In this document: in pieces, positions 36,101-44,515 of the stretch
How the letters are laid out: each line of letters opens with the position of its first letter
How positions within the stretch are numbered: the first letter of the stretch is position 1
DNA from: Methylobacterium frigidaeris
Lineage (GTDB): Bacteria > Pseudomonadota > Alphaproteobacteria > Rhizobiales > Beijerinckiaceae
Reading direction: 5' to 3'
Assembly (NCBI RefSeq): GCF_022179185.1
Contig: NZ_BPQJ01000004.1
Span: 186,001-250,000, forward strand
Length of the DNA stretch: 64,000 nt
Notes under the pieces: model-generated
Told to the model about the DNA's origin: nothing
Seen by the model: the letters and a program-made list of their open reading frames with translations, nothing else
Databases searched by the model: none
Made by a program: the position numbers and the translations under genes

Positions 36101-36200
36101 CCCAGGCCACCGGGCCCGGGGGAGGCACGAACCACTGGCGCCCCGTCTCGGCGAGGCGCCGCGCGCGTTTCAGGATCGTCACGTCCGCAAGAGTCCGCAC
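33114..36200 (-). CDS. Two-domain glycosyltransferase (GT2 + GT4-like)
   Basis: A 1028-residue protein. Residues 1-365 are beta-rich and of unknown type. A GT2 family domain follows, with ACAIVPVYNGLADLKACL, VIDDASPD, DCILVNADTVL and GYCEEVDWCL. The C-terminal third is GT4-like: HVGHGLGGGATRYVDQIRG, a four-Cys cluster in the YCPKVHL...YCEEPPADICRHC region, VGGIGAHKGFEVV and SVWPETYSYVLSEVWAAG with the nucleotide-sugar Glu. It probably builds an O-antigen, capsule or exopolysaccharide in the cytoplasm. It stands without other polysaccharide genes. The GTG start at 36200 lacks a clear ribosome site, so the exact N-terminus is uncertain. Confidence 0.83.
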   Translation of the reverse strand: MRTLADVTILKRARRLAETGRQWFVPPPGPVAWGRLYNCGVLVALNPEADGDRVGLTLAQGGERERELPIERRFTENGTTYLHAALDPALLATPASVRLTVTEPGRADQQRIAVGPGRHTLHLDGIVGGVLDGWVSSLSSDPLPAVHLVIDGLEGEPVRPGIYRPELRFGSREGGWNGFRFTLPAWALDGQPHTIAVRAGDTVASLDPYAPRLRSSLYVEAPSRVTGWVFDAAGPDRPSIVRAVRNGEDVARVETHARADLLELFGRHSAAFAFPPGALKPGTDLAVGPVGAGEVIGHLRGTIELARAEARALLLPNAPETTLKERRALRDRLVAAVRPGGGARLVLAEPAAPEMLPESGRTPPPACAIVPVYNGLADLKACLASLMPQLVPGRMRALVIDDASPDPAVTRYLDDLAAEAHPGLTVLRNRENLGFIGTVNGGLALLEPGEDCILVNADTVLAPRALEKLARTCHRGPGIASATPLSNNATILGFPGMPEAQGPLLGLGPAAIDAALEAASPQPVTIPTGIGFCLYLNRQALDEVGGLSPEWGRGYCEEVDWCLTARDLGWIHVAATDTYVEHEGSVSFGKGERLAILERNHARLVALYPEYQDEIDAFLAADPLRSLRLTVFGSLLAGSIRRLTLHVGHGLGGGATRYVDQIRGLARAKDHEIGHLAPAGQRLALTLDAARAGVTLRQDDLFGLLEALEGAGVAIDLHLNARFGYASSFLDRLLSGRWPYAVTLHDFQWYCPKVHLVDGRNFYCEEPPADICRHCTVRGVPYDYADQNALMGGGLDGWLATNERILRGARRLVAPSRDTAERYARRLGLTGIAVVPHPEAAAPVAARPSRARTGAVRVALVGGIGAHKGFEVVVALAERAARERRPIAFTVIGSVSDLHRVEGLPNLTVTGAYIPEDLPRLLAEADPDYVFLSSVWPETYSYVLSEVWAAGYPVVAFDIGAPAERIRAEGGGILLPFTRDTALLLDALVAARGQLAEVAIPALPAAAPSLAAYESAIEAGGTAEGSGL

Positions 36201-36298
36201 ACAGGAGGAAGCCGCCAGCTTAAGGGCCGGCGGAGATCGGTTCTCCTCCTAGCCGAGACCGGAGCCGTCCGCGACTTGCCGGCACGTCACATGGCGGG

Positions 36299-37273
36299 TC
36301 AAGTGATGTCCTCAAGCTTGGTGATGGCATTGAGGACCCGATCAGGGGCGATCTGGTGCAGCATATGGCCGGCGCCCTCGACCGCGACGAGGCGGCTTCC
36401 GGGGATCTGGCGGTGGAGCGCCACCGCCTGGTCGGCGTGGGAGAGAAGGCGGTCCCCCGTGCCGGACAGGATCGTCACGGGCATGCGAAGCTCGCCGTAA
36501 TGCGGCCGGAGTGCGAAGGCGTCCGGCACCATCAGCGCCGATTCGGCGGCGGCGCTGCGCAGCTGCGACGGGCGCAGCACCATCTCGACCGGGAAGTCGC
36601 GGGCGAAGCGCTCCGGCACCGGGCTCGGCCCGAACAGGCGGCCCAAGATGCGCGGCCAGAGCAGGCGGCTCGCCACCGGCGCGACGGTGTGGCTGATGAG
36701 GTCGCCGAGGCCCGGTAGCCCTTGAGGAGCGAAGAGCAGGCTGTCGATCCGGGGCGAGGGGAAGTAATAGCCGGATTCGAGGATCAGGGCCCGCACCCGG
36801 GCCGAATCCTGGAGGGCGAGCGCGACTGCCACCTGCGCTCCCCAGGAATGGCCGAGCACCGTCGCCTTCTCCACGCCGAGGCTGTGCAGGGCGCCGCGGA
36901 TCAGCCCGGCCTGCATCACCGGCGTCCAGATCCGGCTGCGCGGACGCTCGCTGTAGCCGAAGCCGGGCCGGTCGATCGCAATCACCCGGTGCGTCCGTGC
37001 CGCCCGATCGACGAGTCCGCTGACCAGCCAGTCCTGGATCAGGCTGCCGTTGCCGTGCAGCAGGACGAGCGCCGGCCCATGTCCGCGCTCCAGGACGTGC
37101 AGCCGGGTGCCGCCGACCTCGACGAAGCGCCCGACCGGCGGCGTCGCCCGCTCGGCCGCGCGAGCGCGGCGCCCGTTCTCGACCGCGCCGGCGCCCAGGA
37201 GAGCAACCCCCGCCAGGGCGAGTCCGGCGGCCGGAGGGAGAGGGCGGGTGAGGGTGGCGGCGCGCACGGACAT
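36299..37273 (-). CDS. Alpha/beta hydrolase
   Basis: A 324-residue alpha/beta-hydrolase. The N-terminus carries a probable membrane anchor or uncleaved signal (PPAAGLALAGVALLGAGAV). The oxyanion region is LVLLHGNGSLIQDW, the nucleophile Ser is in LGHSWGAQ, the acid in LSGTGDRLLS and the His in EGAGHMLHQ. The substrate cannot be named; epoxide hydrolase- or esterase-like relatives are common. Confidence 0.85.
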   Translation of the reverse strand: MSVRAATLTRPLPPAAGLALAGVALLGAGAVENGRRARAAERATPPVGRFVEVGGTRLHVLERGHGPALVLLHGNGSLIQDWLVSGLVDRAARTHRVIAIDRPGFGYSERPRSRIWTPVMQAGLIRGALHSLGVEKATVLGHSWGAQVAVALALQDSARVRALILESGYYFPSPRIDSLLFAPQGLPGLGDLISHTVAPVASRLLWPRILGRLFGPSPVPERFARDFPVEMVLRPSQLRSAAAESALMVPDAFALRPHYGELRMPVTILSGTGDRLLSHADQAVALHRQIPGSRLVAVEGAGHMLHQIAPDRVLNAITKLEDIT

Positions 37274-37515
37274 GCACTCACAACTGCGGGACGAAGGTTT
37301 GGTTCGCTCCTGTGCCGTTCAGGCGGGCGGCCGTCCCGGGAGCACGGCAGCCGTCCGCCGTGGCACCGCGAGGAGTCCGTCGGCAAGTCGCCGCGGAGAC
37401 CGGGGCTGCCGACGACGGTGGCCGCGAGCCTCGCGGCGACCACGAAGGGACGATCCTTGCCCTGCTGTCTCCTCTTCGCGGTCGCGTGTTCGTCGAAGCG
37501 ATCGGTCGGACCGGA

Positions 37516-37611
37516 TCAATACGTCCGGCCGTGTCGGGGACGGGCGCCGCGGCGGCTGAAGTGCGCGATCAGCTTCGGCAGGACGAACATCATGAAGATC
37601 TTGCGCAGCAT
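37516..37611 (-). CDS. Very small protein (31 residues)
   Basis: The ATG at 37611, with AAGGGA eight bases upstream, opens a 31-residue peptide with a short hydrophobic start (LRKIFMMFVLPKLIAHFS) and a basic tail. It is the only plausible gene in the 525-nt gap between the hydrolase and the CsbD cluster. A loose GGAAC-N18-GGTT match on the same strand lies at 37790-37764. The gene is weakly supported, by ribosome site and composition only. Confidence 0.35.
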   Translation of the reverse strand: MLRKIFMMFVLPKLIAHFSRRGARPRHGRTY

Positions 37612-37798
37612 CGCTGAATTCCCTTCTGGAGATCGCTCGACGTCGTATCCTCGAGAACGGTTGCGACCGGGAAAAGATCCTGAAATAAATATTCTTGTTC
37701 TGATCGTACTTCGGTGATCGATCGTGCATCCTTGTGTCCGCCGAGGCGGCGACCGATTCGGCGAACCAAGCTCCCGGTACAACGCGTTCCGCGCGGGT

Positions 37799-38215
37799 TC
37801 AGCGCTTGCGGCGGATGAGCCATCCCGCCGCGAAGGAGAGGGCGGCGATGCCGAGCACGGTGTTGGTGCGGTGCCCGTCGGCATAGGCCAGGGCGCGCCG
37901 GCCATGAGCCTCGCCGCGGCGGCGCGCCTCGCGGGCGAGGTGGCGTCCGTCCTGGATCACGTGGTCGGCGCGCTCGCGGGCGGCATGGGCCAGATCCTCG
38001 GCCCGGTCGCGCGCCGTATGGGCGAGGTGGCGACCGTCGTCGATGACGTCCTCGGCCCGGTCGCGGGCGCGACCATAGGCGTATTGCGCGCCGCCGGCCA
38101 CCTGGTTGGCGGCGCCGCGGACCTGGCGCACGGGGTCGCCCGTGACGCTGCCGAGGGCGCTCTGGACGCGGCCCTTCAGGTGACGGGCCGCTCCGTTGAA
38201 CTGATCGCGGTTCAT
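37799..38215 (-). CDS. CsbD/DUF883-like stress protein with C-terminal membrane helix
   Basis: A 138-residue protein. The N-terminus is CsbD-like (MNRDQFNGAARHLKGRVQ, then ALGSVTGDP). A long charged helix of the AxxRAED type follows, with imperfect repeats such as DGRHLAHTARDRAEDLAH. A membrane helix closes it (NTVLGIAALSFAAGWLI). Proteins of this kind are induced by the general stress response in alphaproteobacteria. It is the partner of the CsbD gene 63 nt upstream; the same two-gene arrangement is found at 53982-54717. Confidence 0.78.
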   Translation of the reverse strand: MNRDQFNGAARHLKGRVQSALGSVTGDPVRQVRGAANQVAGGAQYAYGRARDRAEDVIDDGRHLAHTARDRAEDLAHAARERADHVIQDGRHLAREARRRGEAHGRRALAYADGHRTNTVLGIAALSFAAGWLIRRKR

Positions 38216-38278
38216 GCTGTCCTCCTGAAATCCGGGATGACCGGGCGGAGGGACGATCCCGCCGCCGTGGCGCGGGCC

Positions 38279-38482
38279 CTAGTGGCAGCCCGTGAGATGG
38301 TCGGCGGCGGTCTTGATGCCGTCCTTGGCCTCGCCGACCGTGCGCTGGGCCTCGCCCTTGAGCTCCTGGGTCTTGCCCTCGGCGACGAGCCGATCGTTGC
38401 CCGTGACCTTGCCGACGCCCTGCTTGACGTTGCCGACGGCCTCGTTGGCCAGACCCTTGAGCTTGTCGGTGGTGCTGCTCAT
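38279..38482 (-). CDS. CsbD family stress protein
   Basis: A 67-residue hydrophilic CsbD protein: [24 protein letters not shown] and then [19 protein letters not shown] are the family repeats. CsbD proteins accumulate under general stress; their molecular role is unknown. It lies upstream of the CsbD/DUF883-like gene and downstream of the PhnA-like membrane protein gene, all on one strand. It is close to the paralogue at 54514-54717. Confidence 0.88.
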   Translation of the reverse strand: MSSTTDKLKGLANEAVGNVKQGVGKVTGNDRLVAEGKTQELKGEAQRTVGEAKDGIKTAADHLTGCH

Positions 38483-38549
38483 CGGACTCTCTCCTGACGT
38501 TCTGAGTGGGGGAGGGGAGGGCTCCCGCCGGGGCGGGAGCCGGGACGCG

Positions 38550-39461
38550 TCAGACGCGGCGGGTGTCGTAGGCGGTCACGGGCTTCGGGGCGCCGAGGCG
38601 GCCGCCGAAGAAGGCGGCGGCGGCGCCGAGCAGCAGCGCGATGGCGGCGTAGAACGCGCCTTGCGTCGCCGCCGACTTGGCGGCGACGGTCGCGGCCTCG
38701 GCCTTCTGCTTGGCGGTGGCGACCGCCTGCTCGTACTGCTTCTGGTAGTCCTGGACCTGCTGGCGGGCCTGGTCGACCGGGATGTTCTGGGCCTTGGCGA
38801 GGGCGTCCGCGGCGCGGGTCTCGGCCTGCTGCTTCTGCGAGGCGTCACCCGTCACCAGGGCGCGCACCGCCGCCACGGCGGCGTCGCGGGCGGCCTGCGG
38901 GTCCTGACCGGCGGTCTGCTGGCGCACCTTGTCCTCCAGACCCTCGAGGGGGTTCTGGATCTTCGACAGCGACGGGGCCGCGGCCTGGGCGGCGGTCTGC
39001 ACCGTGCCGCCGACGAGGTTGCCGGCGCCGCCGAGCGCGCTCGAGACCGTGCTCAGCGTGCCGCCGACGAGGCCGCTCGCCGCCGAGGTCACGAGGTAGA
39101 TCACCACCAGGGTCGTCACCGCCCAGGAGACGAGGCCGTGCAGGGCGGCCGCACCCGGCAGCGGCTTGCCGGAGAGCCGGCCCGCGATGGCGCCGCCGAC
39201 GAGCGAGGCGACGATGCCCGAGACCACGAACCACAGGCCCGCACCCATCGAGACGGTCGAGGCGGCCGGGTTGTCGCTGGCATTCACGCCGACCGAGGAC
39301 AGGCCGATGCCGACGCCGACGAGGTTGAGGATCACCTGCGTCACGAGTGCGGTGACGGCGCCGGCGAAGATGGCGCCCCAGGAGACCTGGTTGAGCAGCA
39401 CCGCGCGGGTATCGGCCTGCGCCGTCGTTGCCAGGGGGGAAACGGGGGTCTGGATGGTCAC
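38550..39461 (-). CDS. PhnA-like membrane protein
   Basis: A 303-residue membrane protein with about three hydrophobic helices in the N-terminal half ([57 protein letters not shown]). A long Gln/Ala-rich soluble region with coiled-coil character (residues ~175-265) and a last helix [18 protein letters not shown] follow. Such proteins are usually called PhnA-like in Methylobacterium genomes, but phosphonate metabolism is not implied. The GTG start has GGAG upstream. It lies inside the CsbD cluster, so a role in envelope stress is likely. Confidence 0.65.
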   Translation of the reverse strand: MTIQTPVSPLATTAQADTRAVLLNQVSWGAIFAGAVTALVTQVILNLVGVGIGLSSVGVNASDNPAASTVSMGAGLWFVVSGIVASLVGGAIAGRLSGKPLPGAAALHGLVSWAVTTLVVIYLVTSAASGLVGGTLSTVSSALGGAGNLVGGTVQTAAQAAAPSLSKIQNPLEGLEDKVRQQTAGQDPQAARDAAVAAVRALVTGDASQKQQAETRAADALAKAQNIPVDQARQQVQDYQKQYEQAVATAKQKAEAATVAAKSAATQGAFYAAIALLLGAAAAFFGGRLGAPKPVTAYDTRRV

Positions 39462-39568
39462 GTCGTTACTCCGAGGTCGTTCGAGCCGAGTCCTTCGGCT
39501 TCTCCGAGGCGGCGCCGGGCGGTCTCGCCGCTTCGGGGCCGCCGGTCGCGATGCGGTCGCGGGCGAGG

Positions 39569-39970
39569 TCAGTCGCGGTTGGTGTTGACGAGGAGGCCGA
39601 GGCCGAAGCCGACGAGGCCGGCGATCACCAGCGAGGCGAGAGGGTACTCGGCGACCTGGTGGCCGACCTGCCGGGCGCCTTGGCGCAGGGAACGGCTGCC
39701 GCGCTCGTAGGCGTCCTCGGCGTAGCCTCGCGCCTCGCCGGCGAGGTCCTGGGCCCGGTCGGCCGCGCGGTCGGCGTAGTCCTGGGCCCGGTCGGCGGCG
39801 TGGCGGACGGTGTCCTTGGCTTGGCCGTAGGCGTTCTCCGCTGCACCCTGCGCCTCGCGGTAGCGGCCTTCCGCCGAGTCGCGGTGCGAGCCGGCCAGGT
39901 CGCCGACGGTGCCCTGGATCTTGCCGCCGAGTTCCTTCGCGGCGCCGGTGATGCGATCGGTATCGACCAT
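39569..39970 (-). CDS. CsbD-like/DUF883-like membrane-anchored stress protein
   Basis: A 133-residue protein with a CsbD-like start (VDTDRITGAAKELGGKIQGTVGDLAG), a run of AQD/ADR heptad-like repeats (about 50-100) and a C-terminal membrane helix (LASLVIAGLVGFGLGLLV). A GGAGAAG site precedes the ATG. The charged helix with terminal anchor resembles ElaB/YqjD-type DUF883 proteins that tether ribosomes to the membrane; that function is not proven here. Confidence 0.75.
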   Translation of the reverse strand: MVDTDRITGAAKELGGKIQGTVGDLAGSHRDSAEGRYREAQGAAENAYGQAKDTVRHAADRAQDYADRAADRAQDLAGEARGYAEDAYERGSRSLRQGARQVGHQVAEYPLASLVIAGLVGFGLGLLVNTNRD

Positions 39971-40038
39971 GGGACTTCTCCTTACGGTTTCGGTGGGGAA
40001 GGGGGCGCCCCGCCCGGGGCGCTGGGTGATGGGTGTCG

Positions 40039-40218
40039 TCAGTCCTTGCGAAGTCCGGTCCCCTGCGAAGGCTTGCTCGCGCCCTGCGGGAGCCCGGTCT
40101 CGCCCTTCTGACGCCGACCCTCGGCCTCGGCCCGGACGTCGCCGGTGAGCTTGCCGATGGCCTCCTTCACCGAGCCCTTGACCTGCTCGGTGGAAGTCGT
40201 TGGCGCGCGTTCGGTCAT
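40039..40218 (-). CDS. Short CsbD-like protein
   Basis: A 59-residue polar protein (STEQVKGSVKEAIGKLTGDV, AEAEGRRQKGETG) matching the CsbD repeat once. The ATG at 40218 with GGGGG upstream is preferred over a GTG two codons earlier. It is the promoter-proximal member of the 37.8-40.2 kb stress cluster. Confidence 0.7.
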   Translation of the reverse strand: MTERAPTTSTEQVKGSVKEAIGKLTGDVRAEAEGRRQKGETGLPQGASKPSQGTGLRKD

Positions 40219-40314
40219 GAGCACCCCCGTCGAGACTGAGAAAACTCCGACCGGCCTGCAGATGTGGGTGCGACGCGCGTGGTCAATGGTAGGAAAATAC
40301 CGGTAGACTGAACG

Positions 40315-41829
40315 TCAGCTACCGGATGCCTGAAGCGGGAAGCCGTGCTCGCGGCCCCACAGGATCACCTCCGTGCGGCGGTGCACGCCGAGCTTGCGGT
40401 AGAGCGCGGCACCGTGGTTGCGCACGGTGTTGCGCGACAGGCCGAGCTTGCGGGCGATGCCGTCGTCGTCGAGCCCGGTGCAGATCAGGTTCAGGATCTG
40501 CCGCTCGCGCAAAGTCAGGTCGGGCACCGCGGCGCCCGGCGCCTCGCGGCCCGGCCGGCGCAGGTTAGCGAGCTTCTCGATCAGCCCGCGGCTGAACCAG
40601 GAGGTGTCGGCCATCACCGTCTCGATCGCGTCGAACAGCTCGCGCTCGGTGTGCTTGCGCTCGGTGATGTCCTGCAGGACCATCAGCACGAACTCGGCGT
40701 CGCCGATGGTCACGCGCTCGGCCGAGACCAGGCAGTCGAGATCGGCGCCGCTCTCGTGGCGCAGGCACACTTCCTTCCCCAGCACGTAGCCGGCGCGCGC
40801 CAGCCCCTCCTCGAAGCGCCGGCGCTGCTCCTCCGAGACCCACAGACCGAACTCCGCCGGGGCGCGGCCGACCACCCGGTCCTCGCCGAAGCCGAACACG
40901 CGGCCGAAGGCCTCGTTGATGCTGGTGACCTGGAAATCCCCGGCGCGGGCGAGCAGCGTCGGCACCGGGGTGAGGCGGAACGCCTTGGCGAAGCGCTCCT
41001 CGCTCTGGCGGAGCGCCGTCTCGGCCTTCCGGCGCAGCTCCAGGTCGGCGAAGGTGAACAGCATGCAGGGCTCGTCGCCCATCTCCATCGGCTGGCCGGC
41101 GACGATCACGAAGCGGCCGCCGCCGTCGGGCAGCTCCAGGTGCGCCTCCATCTGGGGGATCGTGCCGCCCTCGTTGAGCCGCGACACCGCGAGGTCGCGG
41201 TTGCGGGCATTGGCCAGCACGTCGACCTCGTACACGCTGCGGCCGATCACGGCGTCGCGGGTGTAGCCGGTCATCTCCAGGAAGCCGGCATTCACCTTGA
41301 CGTGGCGCAGGTCGGAGAGCCGGGTGATGACGGCCGGGGCCGGGTTGGCGTTGAAGGTGCGTTCGAAGCGCTCCTCGGCCTCGAACTGGTCCGACACGTC
41401 CTTGAGGATCAAGGCCAGGCAGCTCGGCTTGCCCTCCCGGTCGGTGGCGACGAGGCTGCGCAGGGAATGGACGAAGCCGACCTCCGGCTTGTCGGTGCGC
41501 GTCACCTCGACCACGACGTCGTGGAAGCGCTCGCCGGCGACGACGCGCTCGATCGGATAGCTCTCCGGCGCGCGGTGGTTGCGGTAGCGCAGGGCGAAGC
41601 GCTCCCGGTAGGCGTCGACCGTCGGACCGATCTCGTCCAGGCTCTCGGCGCCGTGCATCGCGAGGGCGGCCTCGTTCGCGTAGGCGATGGTCTGATCGGG
41701 CTCGACCAGGATCACCCCCTCGCTGAGGCCGGCGATGATCTGCCGGAGTTCATGCCTGTCGACGCCTGCGGTCACGGCTCGCTCGATCCCTTCTCGCGGT
41801 GCCGCTGCCTCTCGGGCAGCGGAGCACAA
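40315..41829 (-). CDS. Multi-PAS LuxR-type transcriptional regulator
   Basis: A 504-residue protein with three PAS-type sensor regions (about 25-140, 155-260 and 280-395) separated by DVSDQFEAEERFERTF- and ALRQSEERF-type linkers. A C-terminal LuxR/FixJ helix-turn-helix follows (LTLRERQILNLICTGLDDDGIARKLGLSRNTVRNH). No receiver or kinase domain is present, so it would sense a ligand or redox state directly and bind DNA. The start is uncertain (GTG at 41829 or at 41775). It is next to the CsbD stress cluster on the same strand. Confidence 0.82.
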   Translation of the reverse strand: MCSAAREAAAPREGIERAVTAGVDRHELRQIIAGLSEGVILVEPDQTIAYANEAALAMHGAESLDEIGPTVDAYRERFALRYRNHRAPESYPIERVVAGERFHDVVVEVTRTDKPEVGFVHSLRSLVATDREGKPSCLALILKDVSDQFEAEERFERTFNANPAPAVITRLSDLRHVKVNAGFLEMTGYTRDAVIGRSVYEVDVLANARNRDLAVSRLNEGGTIPQMEAHLELPDGGGRFVIVAGQPMEMGDEPCMLFTFADLELRRKAETALRQSEERFAKAFRLTPVPTLLARAGDFQVTSINEAFGRVFGFGEDRVVGRAPAEFGLWVSEEQRRRFEEGLARAGYVLGKEVCLRHESGADLDCLVSAERVTIGDAEFVLMVLQDITERKHTERELFDAIETVMADTSWFSRGLIEKLANLRRPGREAPGAAVPDLTLRERQILNLICTGLDDDGIARKLGLSRNTVRNHGAALYRKLGVHRRTEVILWGREHGFPLQASGS

Positions 41830-42333
41830 ACGGATCGCGCGCGAGCGGGTTCCCGCCGGGAGACGAGATTCGCCGGTAAAATCGTATCATTGACGTAATT
41901 GCCGGTGACCAGACCTAAGTCGCATTATCGTCGTCCAAGCTCGCTGCCCCACGGGACAGTCCGGTCTCGGCCAGCTGGTCTAGTCCGGTAGAATACCGTC
42001 TATGGGTTCCTTGCCGGGCGAAGAGACGACGAGCCGTGCGAGCCGGTCGCCGCATCCAGGGCCGTCATCACCCTGATACCGTCGCATCTCGGCGGGCCGC
42101 TGCGGGAGTACGATCCCGAGGTCGTCGCCCTCGATGCTGGGTGATCCGGGACGGCATCGGGAACGGTGGACGGCCCGGCGCACGGGGCGACGTGCCCGCC
42201 CTCGCCCGTGCAGCGCCGATGCGTCGCATCCGTTCCGATCCTTGATGTAAACCGTTCCCGCCCGACAACGTGAGCGGCCCACGCATCGGCGGCGGGCAAT
42301 GGGACGGGACGCGACCGAGGAGCGACGGGACGG
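41830..42333. other. Intergenic region without recognised gene
   Basis: About 500 bases between the PAS-LuxR gene and the small gene at 42334. The bases 41870-41940 are AT-richer and probably hold the promoter of the leftward regulator. Open frames on both strands are Arg/Ser-rich shadows. No RNA gene or clear hairpin was recognised. Confidence 0.4.
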
Positions 42334-42555
42334 ATGCCGGCATACCGACTGCGAGGGGCGGTCCGCGCCACGAACGGGGAGATCGGTCCCGCCCTGATCG
42401 ATGAGATCGTCACGGCCGCGGACCGGCAGGAGGCGGTGCGCTGCGTCAACGCCCGGGAGACAACGCCCGCCGACGAGCAGGTGAACGCCCTGTGGCTGGT
42501 CGACGAGCACGACAACCTCGTCTGGTCCCTGCGCCGCGCCGACCGCGAATTGTAA
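42334..42555 (+). CDS. Small hypothetical protein
   Basis: A 73-residue acidic protein (YRLRGAVRATNGEIGPALID, EQVNALWLVDEHDNLVWSLR). The ATG at 42334 is preceded by an AGGAG site. No family is recognised. It has normal high-GC codon use and ends right where the AT-rich island starts. Confidence 0.5.
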   Translation: MPAYRLRGAVRATNGEIGPALIDEIVTAADRQEAVRCVNARETTPADEQVNALWLVDEHDNLVWSLRRADREL

Positions 42556-42852
42556 AATTTCGCCTCAAATAGACAATGAAACATCAAGCGTTCGCAGAAT
42601 TAAAAACAATAAGAAATGTCTTCTCTGAAGCGAAGCCACGATTGACATTCTGAGCCAAGGTCTCGCTTCCAACGGATAGGGCGCGCCATTCATCGGACAC
42701 AGCTTTATGTTTAGATGAAATTAAATTTTTGATGTTGCGCCGCTCTGCGTCATATTTTAGTAAGATTGATGCAGGAGTTTGCAGCACTTCACTTGCCCGC
42801 GACTACGATTAAGATTAGAGAGTTGATAAAGCTAAATTTACAATCCGTAGAA

Positions 42853-44124
42853 TCAGCGAAACCAGCGAGCCATGAATATTTCGTAACCAGGAGGGCGTCT
42901 CATGGAATAGAATGGTATTTTTACGGTGCGTGGGATATTTAATAACTCAAGATAATCGCCAATCACCGGAATACTTGACGTGTTTATCGAAACAATCTTT
43001 CTGTTTTTAAATATATCGAGCGCGTCATTCGACCTCGAGATACGCTCTCCAATGTTAATTATTTCGGATCTTAAATTTTTATATGCAATCGCATCCGACG
43101 CACGGATTTGGCTAAATAAAATTCTGGCATCCCACAGGTATTCGCGAAAATCGGATACAGCTTCATCGTTTCTTATCATCATTGTGGCATCCCAAATCGA
43201 CAAATTATACCTTCTTGCAACTTTTATAATGTGATCTGGTATGAGGGGCATTTTTATCTTTATACCAGGAAGGGCTTTTTTCACCAAGATGTCTTGTAAA
43301 TTTTCCAAGCCAGAATCTAATCCGGTTGATTTATAATCAATGTTCTGCTGCAATTTTTTCGCTAATATTTTCCCGGTTCTTTCACCAATATAATGCATTG
43401 ATTTATATTTATCGCGTGCTACCATGAGAGGAAGATTAAGTTCTCGCGCGATCTCAAGATAGAGATAAAATCTTTCTACGCTCATTCCAGTGTTGCCGAG
43501 GTGGCCGGGAATAGAGCGATAAATTTCATTATTAAAATGATTGAATTTGAGATTTTCATATTTTACTGTTGCGTAATGTAAATCTAGGTGCAATCTCTTG
43601 TTTGTTACATGAGCTATGGTGCTATCATCTACCCAGCGGGCCTCATCATATCCAAAAAGATCTTCTAGATAGGTTGGCGATTTCGTGTCTCTCGCCCTTT
43701 TTGTTGCGTGTTTCCATAGCTCTCTCGAGAGAGCTGAAACTGCTTTCGATGCTCGCGAATAACTTTCCGCAGGAAAAATTATAAATTCGAAAAATTCTTT
43801 TGCTTGCGTGTTGTTTACAAAATCCAGCATTTTGCCGGACTCATGATATGCCATGAGCGCGATTTGGTCGACTAGAATTTTCTCGAAACAAACAATATTA
43901 CTGAGTAGTTCAAACATCTGAAGAGTATGAAAATCTTTTTCGATTAATTTGTCCTCAAAATACTTTATACATGCTGGATGACTGATTAAAATATTCTTAT
44001 TGTCGGTATGAACAAGCAAATGACCGAATGACGTAATGTCAACAAGTAGAGCGGAATCGGTTTTTGCTCTCACGTCCCACTCCTGGGTTTGAAGCTTCAG
44101 GCACATCGGATCTGTGGTGGGCAT
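42853..44124 (-). CDS. Unrecognised 423-residue protein in AT-rich island
   Basis: An intact 423-codon frame in AT-rich DNA, clearly foreign in codon use. The protein is soluble and mixed alpha/beta, with no signal peptide or membrane helix. Notable segments are ALLVDITSFGHLLVHTDNK, LLSNIVCFEKILVDQIALM, WVDDSTIAHVTNKRLHLDL, IPDHIIKVARRYNLSIWDA and the C-terminal PPGYEIFMARWFR. I see no nuclease, helicase, kinase or recombinase motif. The ATG at 44124 has no clear ribosome site; an ATG six codons later is possible. Lone acquired genes of this sort often serve in defence, but nothing here proves it. Confidence 0.7.
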   Translation of the reverse strand: MPTTDPMCLKLQTQEWDVRAKTDSALLVDITSFGHLLVHTDNKNILISHPACIKYFEDKLIEKDFHTLQMFELLSNIVCFEKILVDQIALMAYHESGKMLDFVNNTQAKEFFEFIIFPAESYSRASKAVSALSRELWKHATKRARDTKSPTYLEDLFGYDEARWVDDSTIAHVTNKRLHLDLHYATVKYENLKFNHFNNEIYRSIPGHLGNTGMSVERFYLYLEIARELNLPLMVARDKYKSMHYIGERTGKILAKKLQQNIDYKSTGLDSGLENLQDILVKKALPGIKIKMPLIPDHIIKVARRYNLSIWDATMMIRNDEAVSDFREYLWDARILFSQIRASDAIAYKNLRSEIINIGERISRSNDALDIFKNRKIVSINTSSIPVIGDYLELLNIPRTVKIPFYSMRRPPGYEIFMARWFR

Positions 44125-44515
44125 GAATTTTTTTCAAGAATTGAATCTCGAATGCGCCTTACCAGAAAAAAGCCGGGTGGGACGGCAGCTACATAACTGC
44201 TGGACTCAGCGGCATGGTCGCCGTACCGATCCAGCAGTGTTGCAGGAGAAGTTTGATATTTCTGCGGCATACGAGCAACGTGCGCATGCAATTAAGTTGG
44301 GCGAAAGCCCATTCGGATTGCTAATAGGTGGATTGATATTAGATAATATAATAAAATTGTGGTATAATATATTTATCAAAATTAAACTTTTGATGAAAAA
44401 CTAAGAACTAGTGAATAAAAAGATATATTTCAGCATTAATCAAGAATATTATTGCAATTAACAAGAGAAACGGTCTGTAAAATATCATGGAAATACTTGA
44501 GCGGGCAGAAGAGAG
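44125..44515. other. AT-rich intergenic stretch
   Basis: About 390 bases right of the island gene. Short open frames exist on both strands (for example 44114-44404, plus) but overlap each other and lack ribosome sites. On the minus strand GGC followed by TTTTTT at about 44165-44173 hints at a terminator remnant. Nothing else is supported. Confidence 0.4.

Larger units (their letters stand above)
42556..44515. mobile_element. AT-rich island, probably acquired
   Basis: From just after 42555 to about 44510 the base composition drops abruptly to AT-rich, with AAA/TTT/ATA codons, between GC-rich genes on both sides. It holds one long gene (42853-44124). No transposase, integrase, tRNA or flanking repeat was recognised, so the transfer mechanism is unknown. 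A short GC-richer piece lies at about 44150-44300, perhaps a remnant of something older. Confidence 0.6.

Noticed and set aside
33096..36500. 1134-codon open frame on the plus strand
   Set aside because: Shadow of the double glycosyltransferase; repetitive Arg/His/Gly composition without domains.
42160..42200. GGAAC box near the small gene at 42334 as an EcfG promoter
   Set aside because: No CGTT- or GGTT-like -10 element lies at the required spacing.
42584..42787. 67-codon frame at the left end of the AT-rich island (minus)
   Set aside because: No ribosome site or recognisable motif; short frames like this are expected in AT-rich DNA next to a GC-rich gene.
44114..44404. 96-codon plus-strand frame right of the island gene
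   Set aside because: It overlaps the start of the 423-residue gene and another minus-strand frame, lacks a ribosome site and resembles no family.
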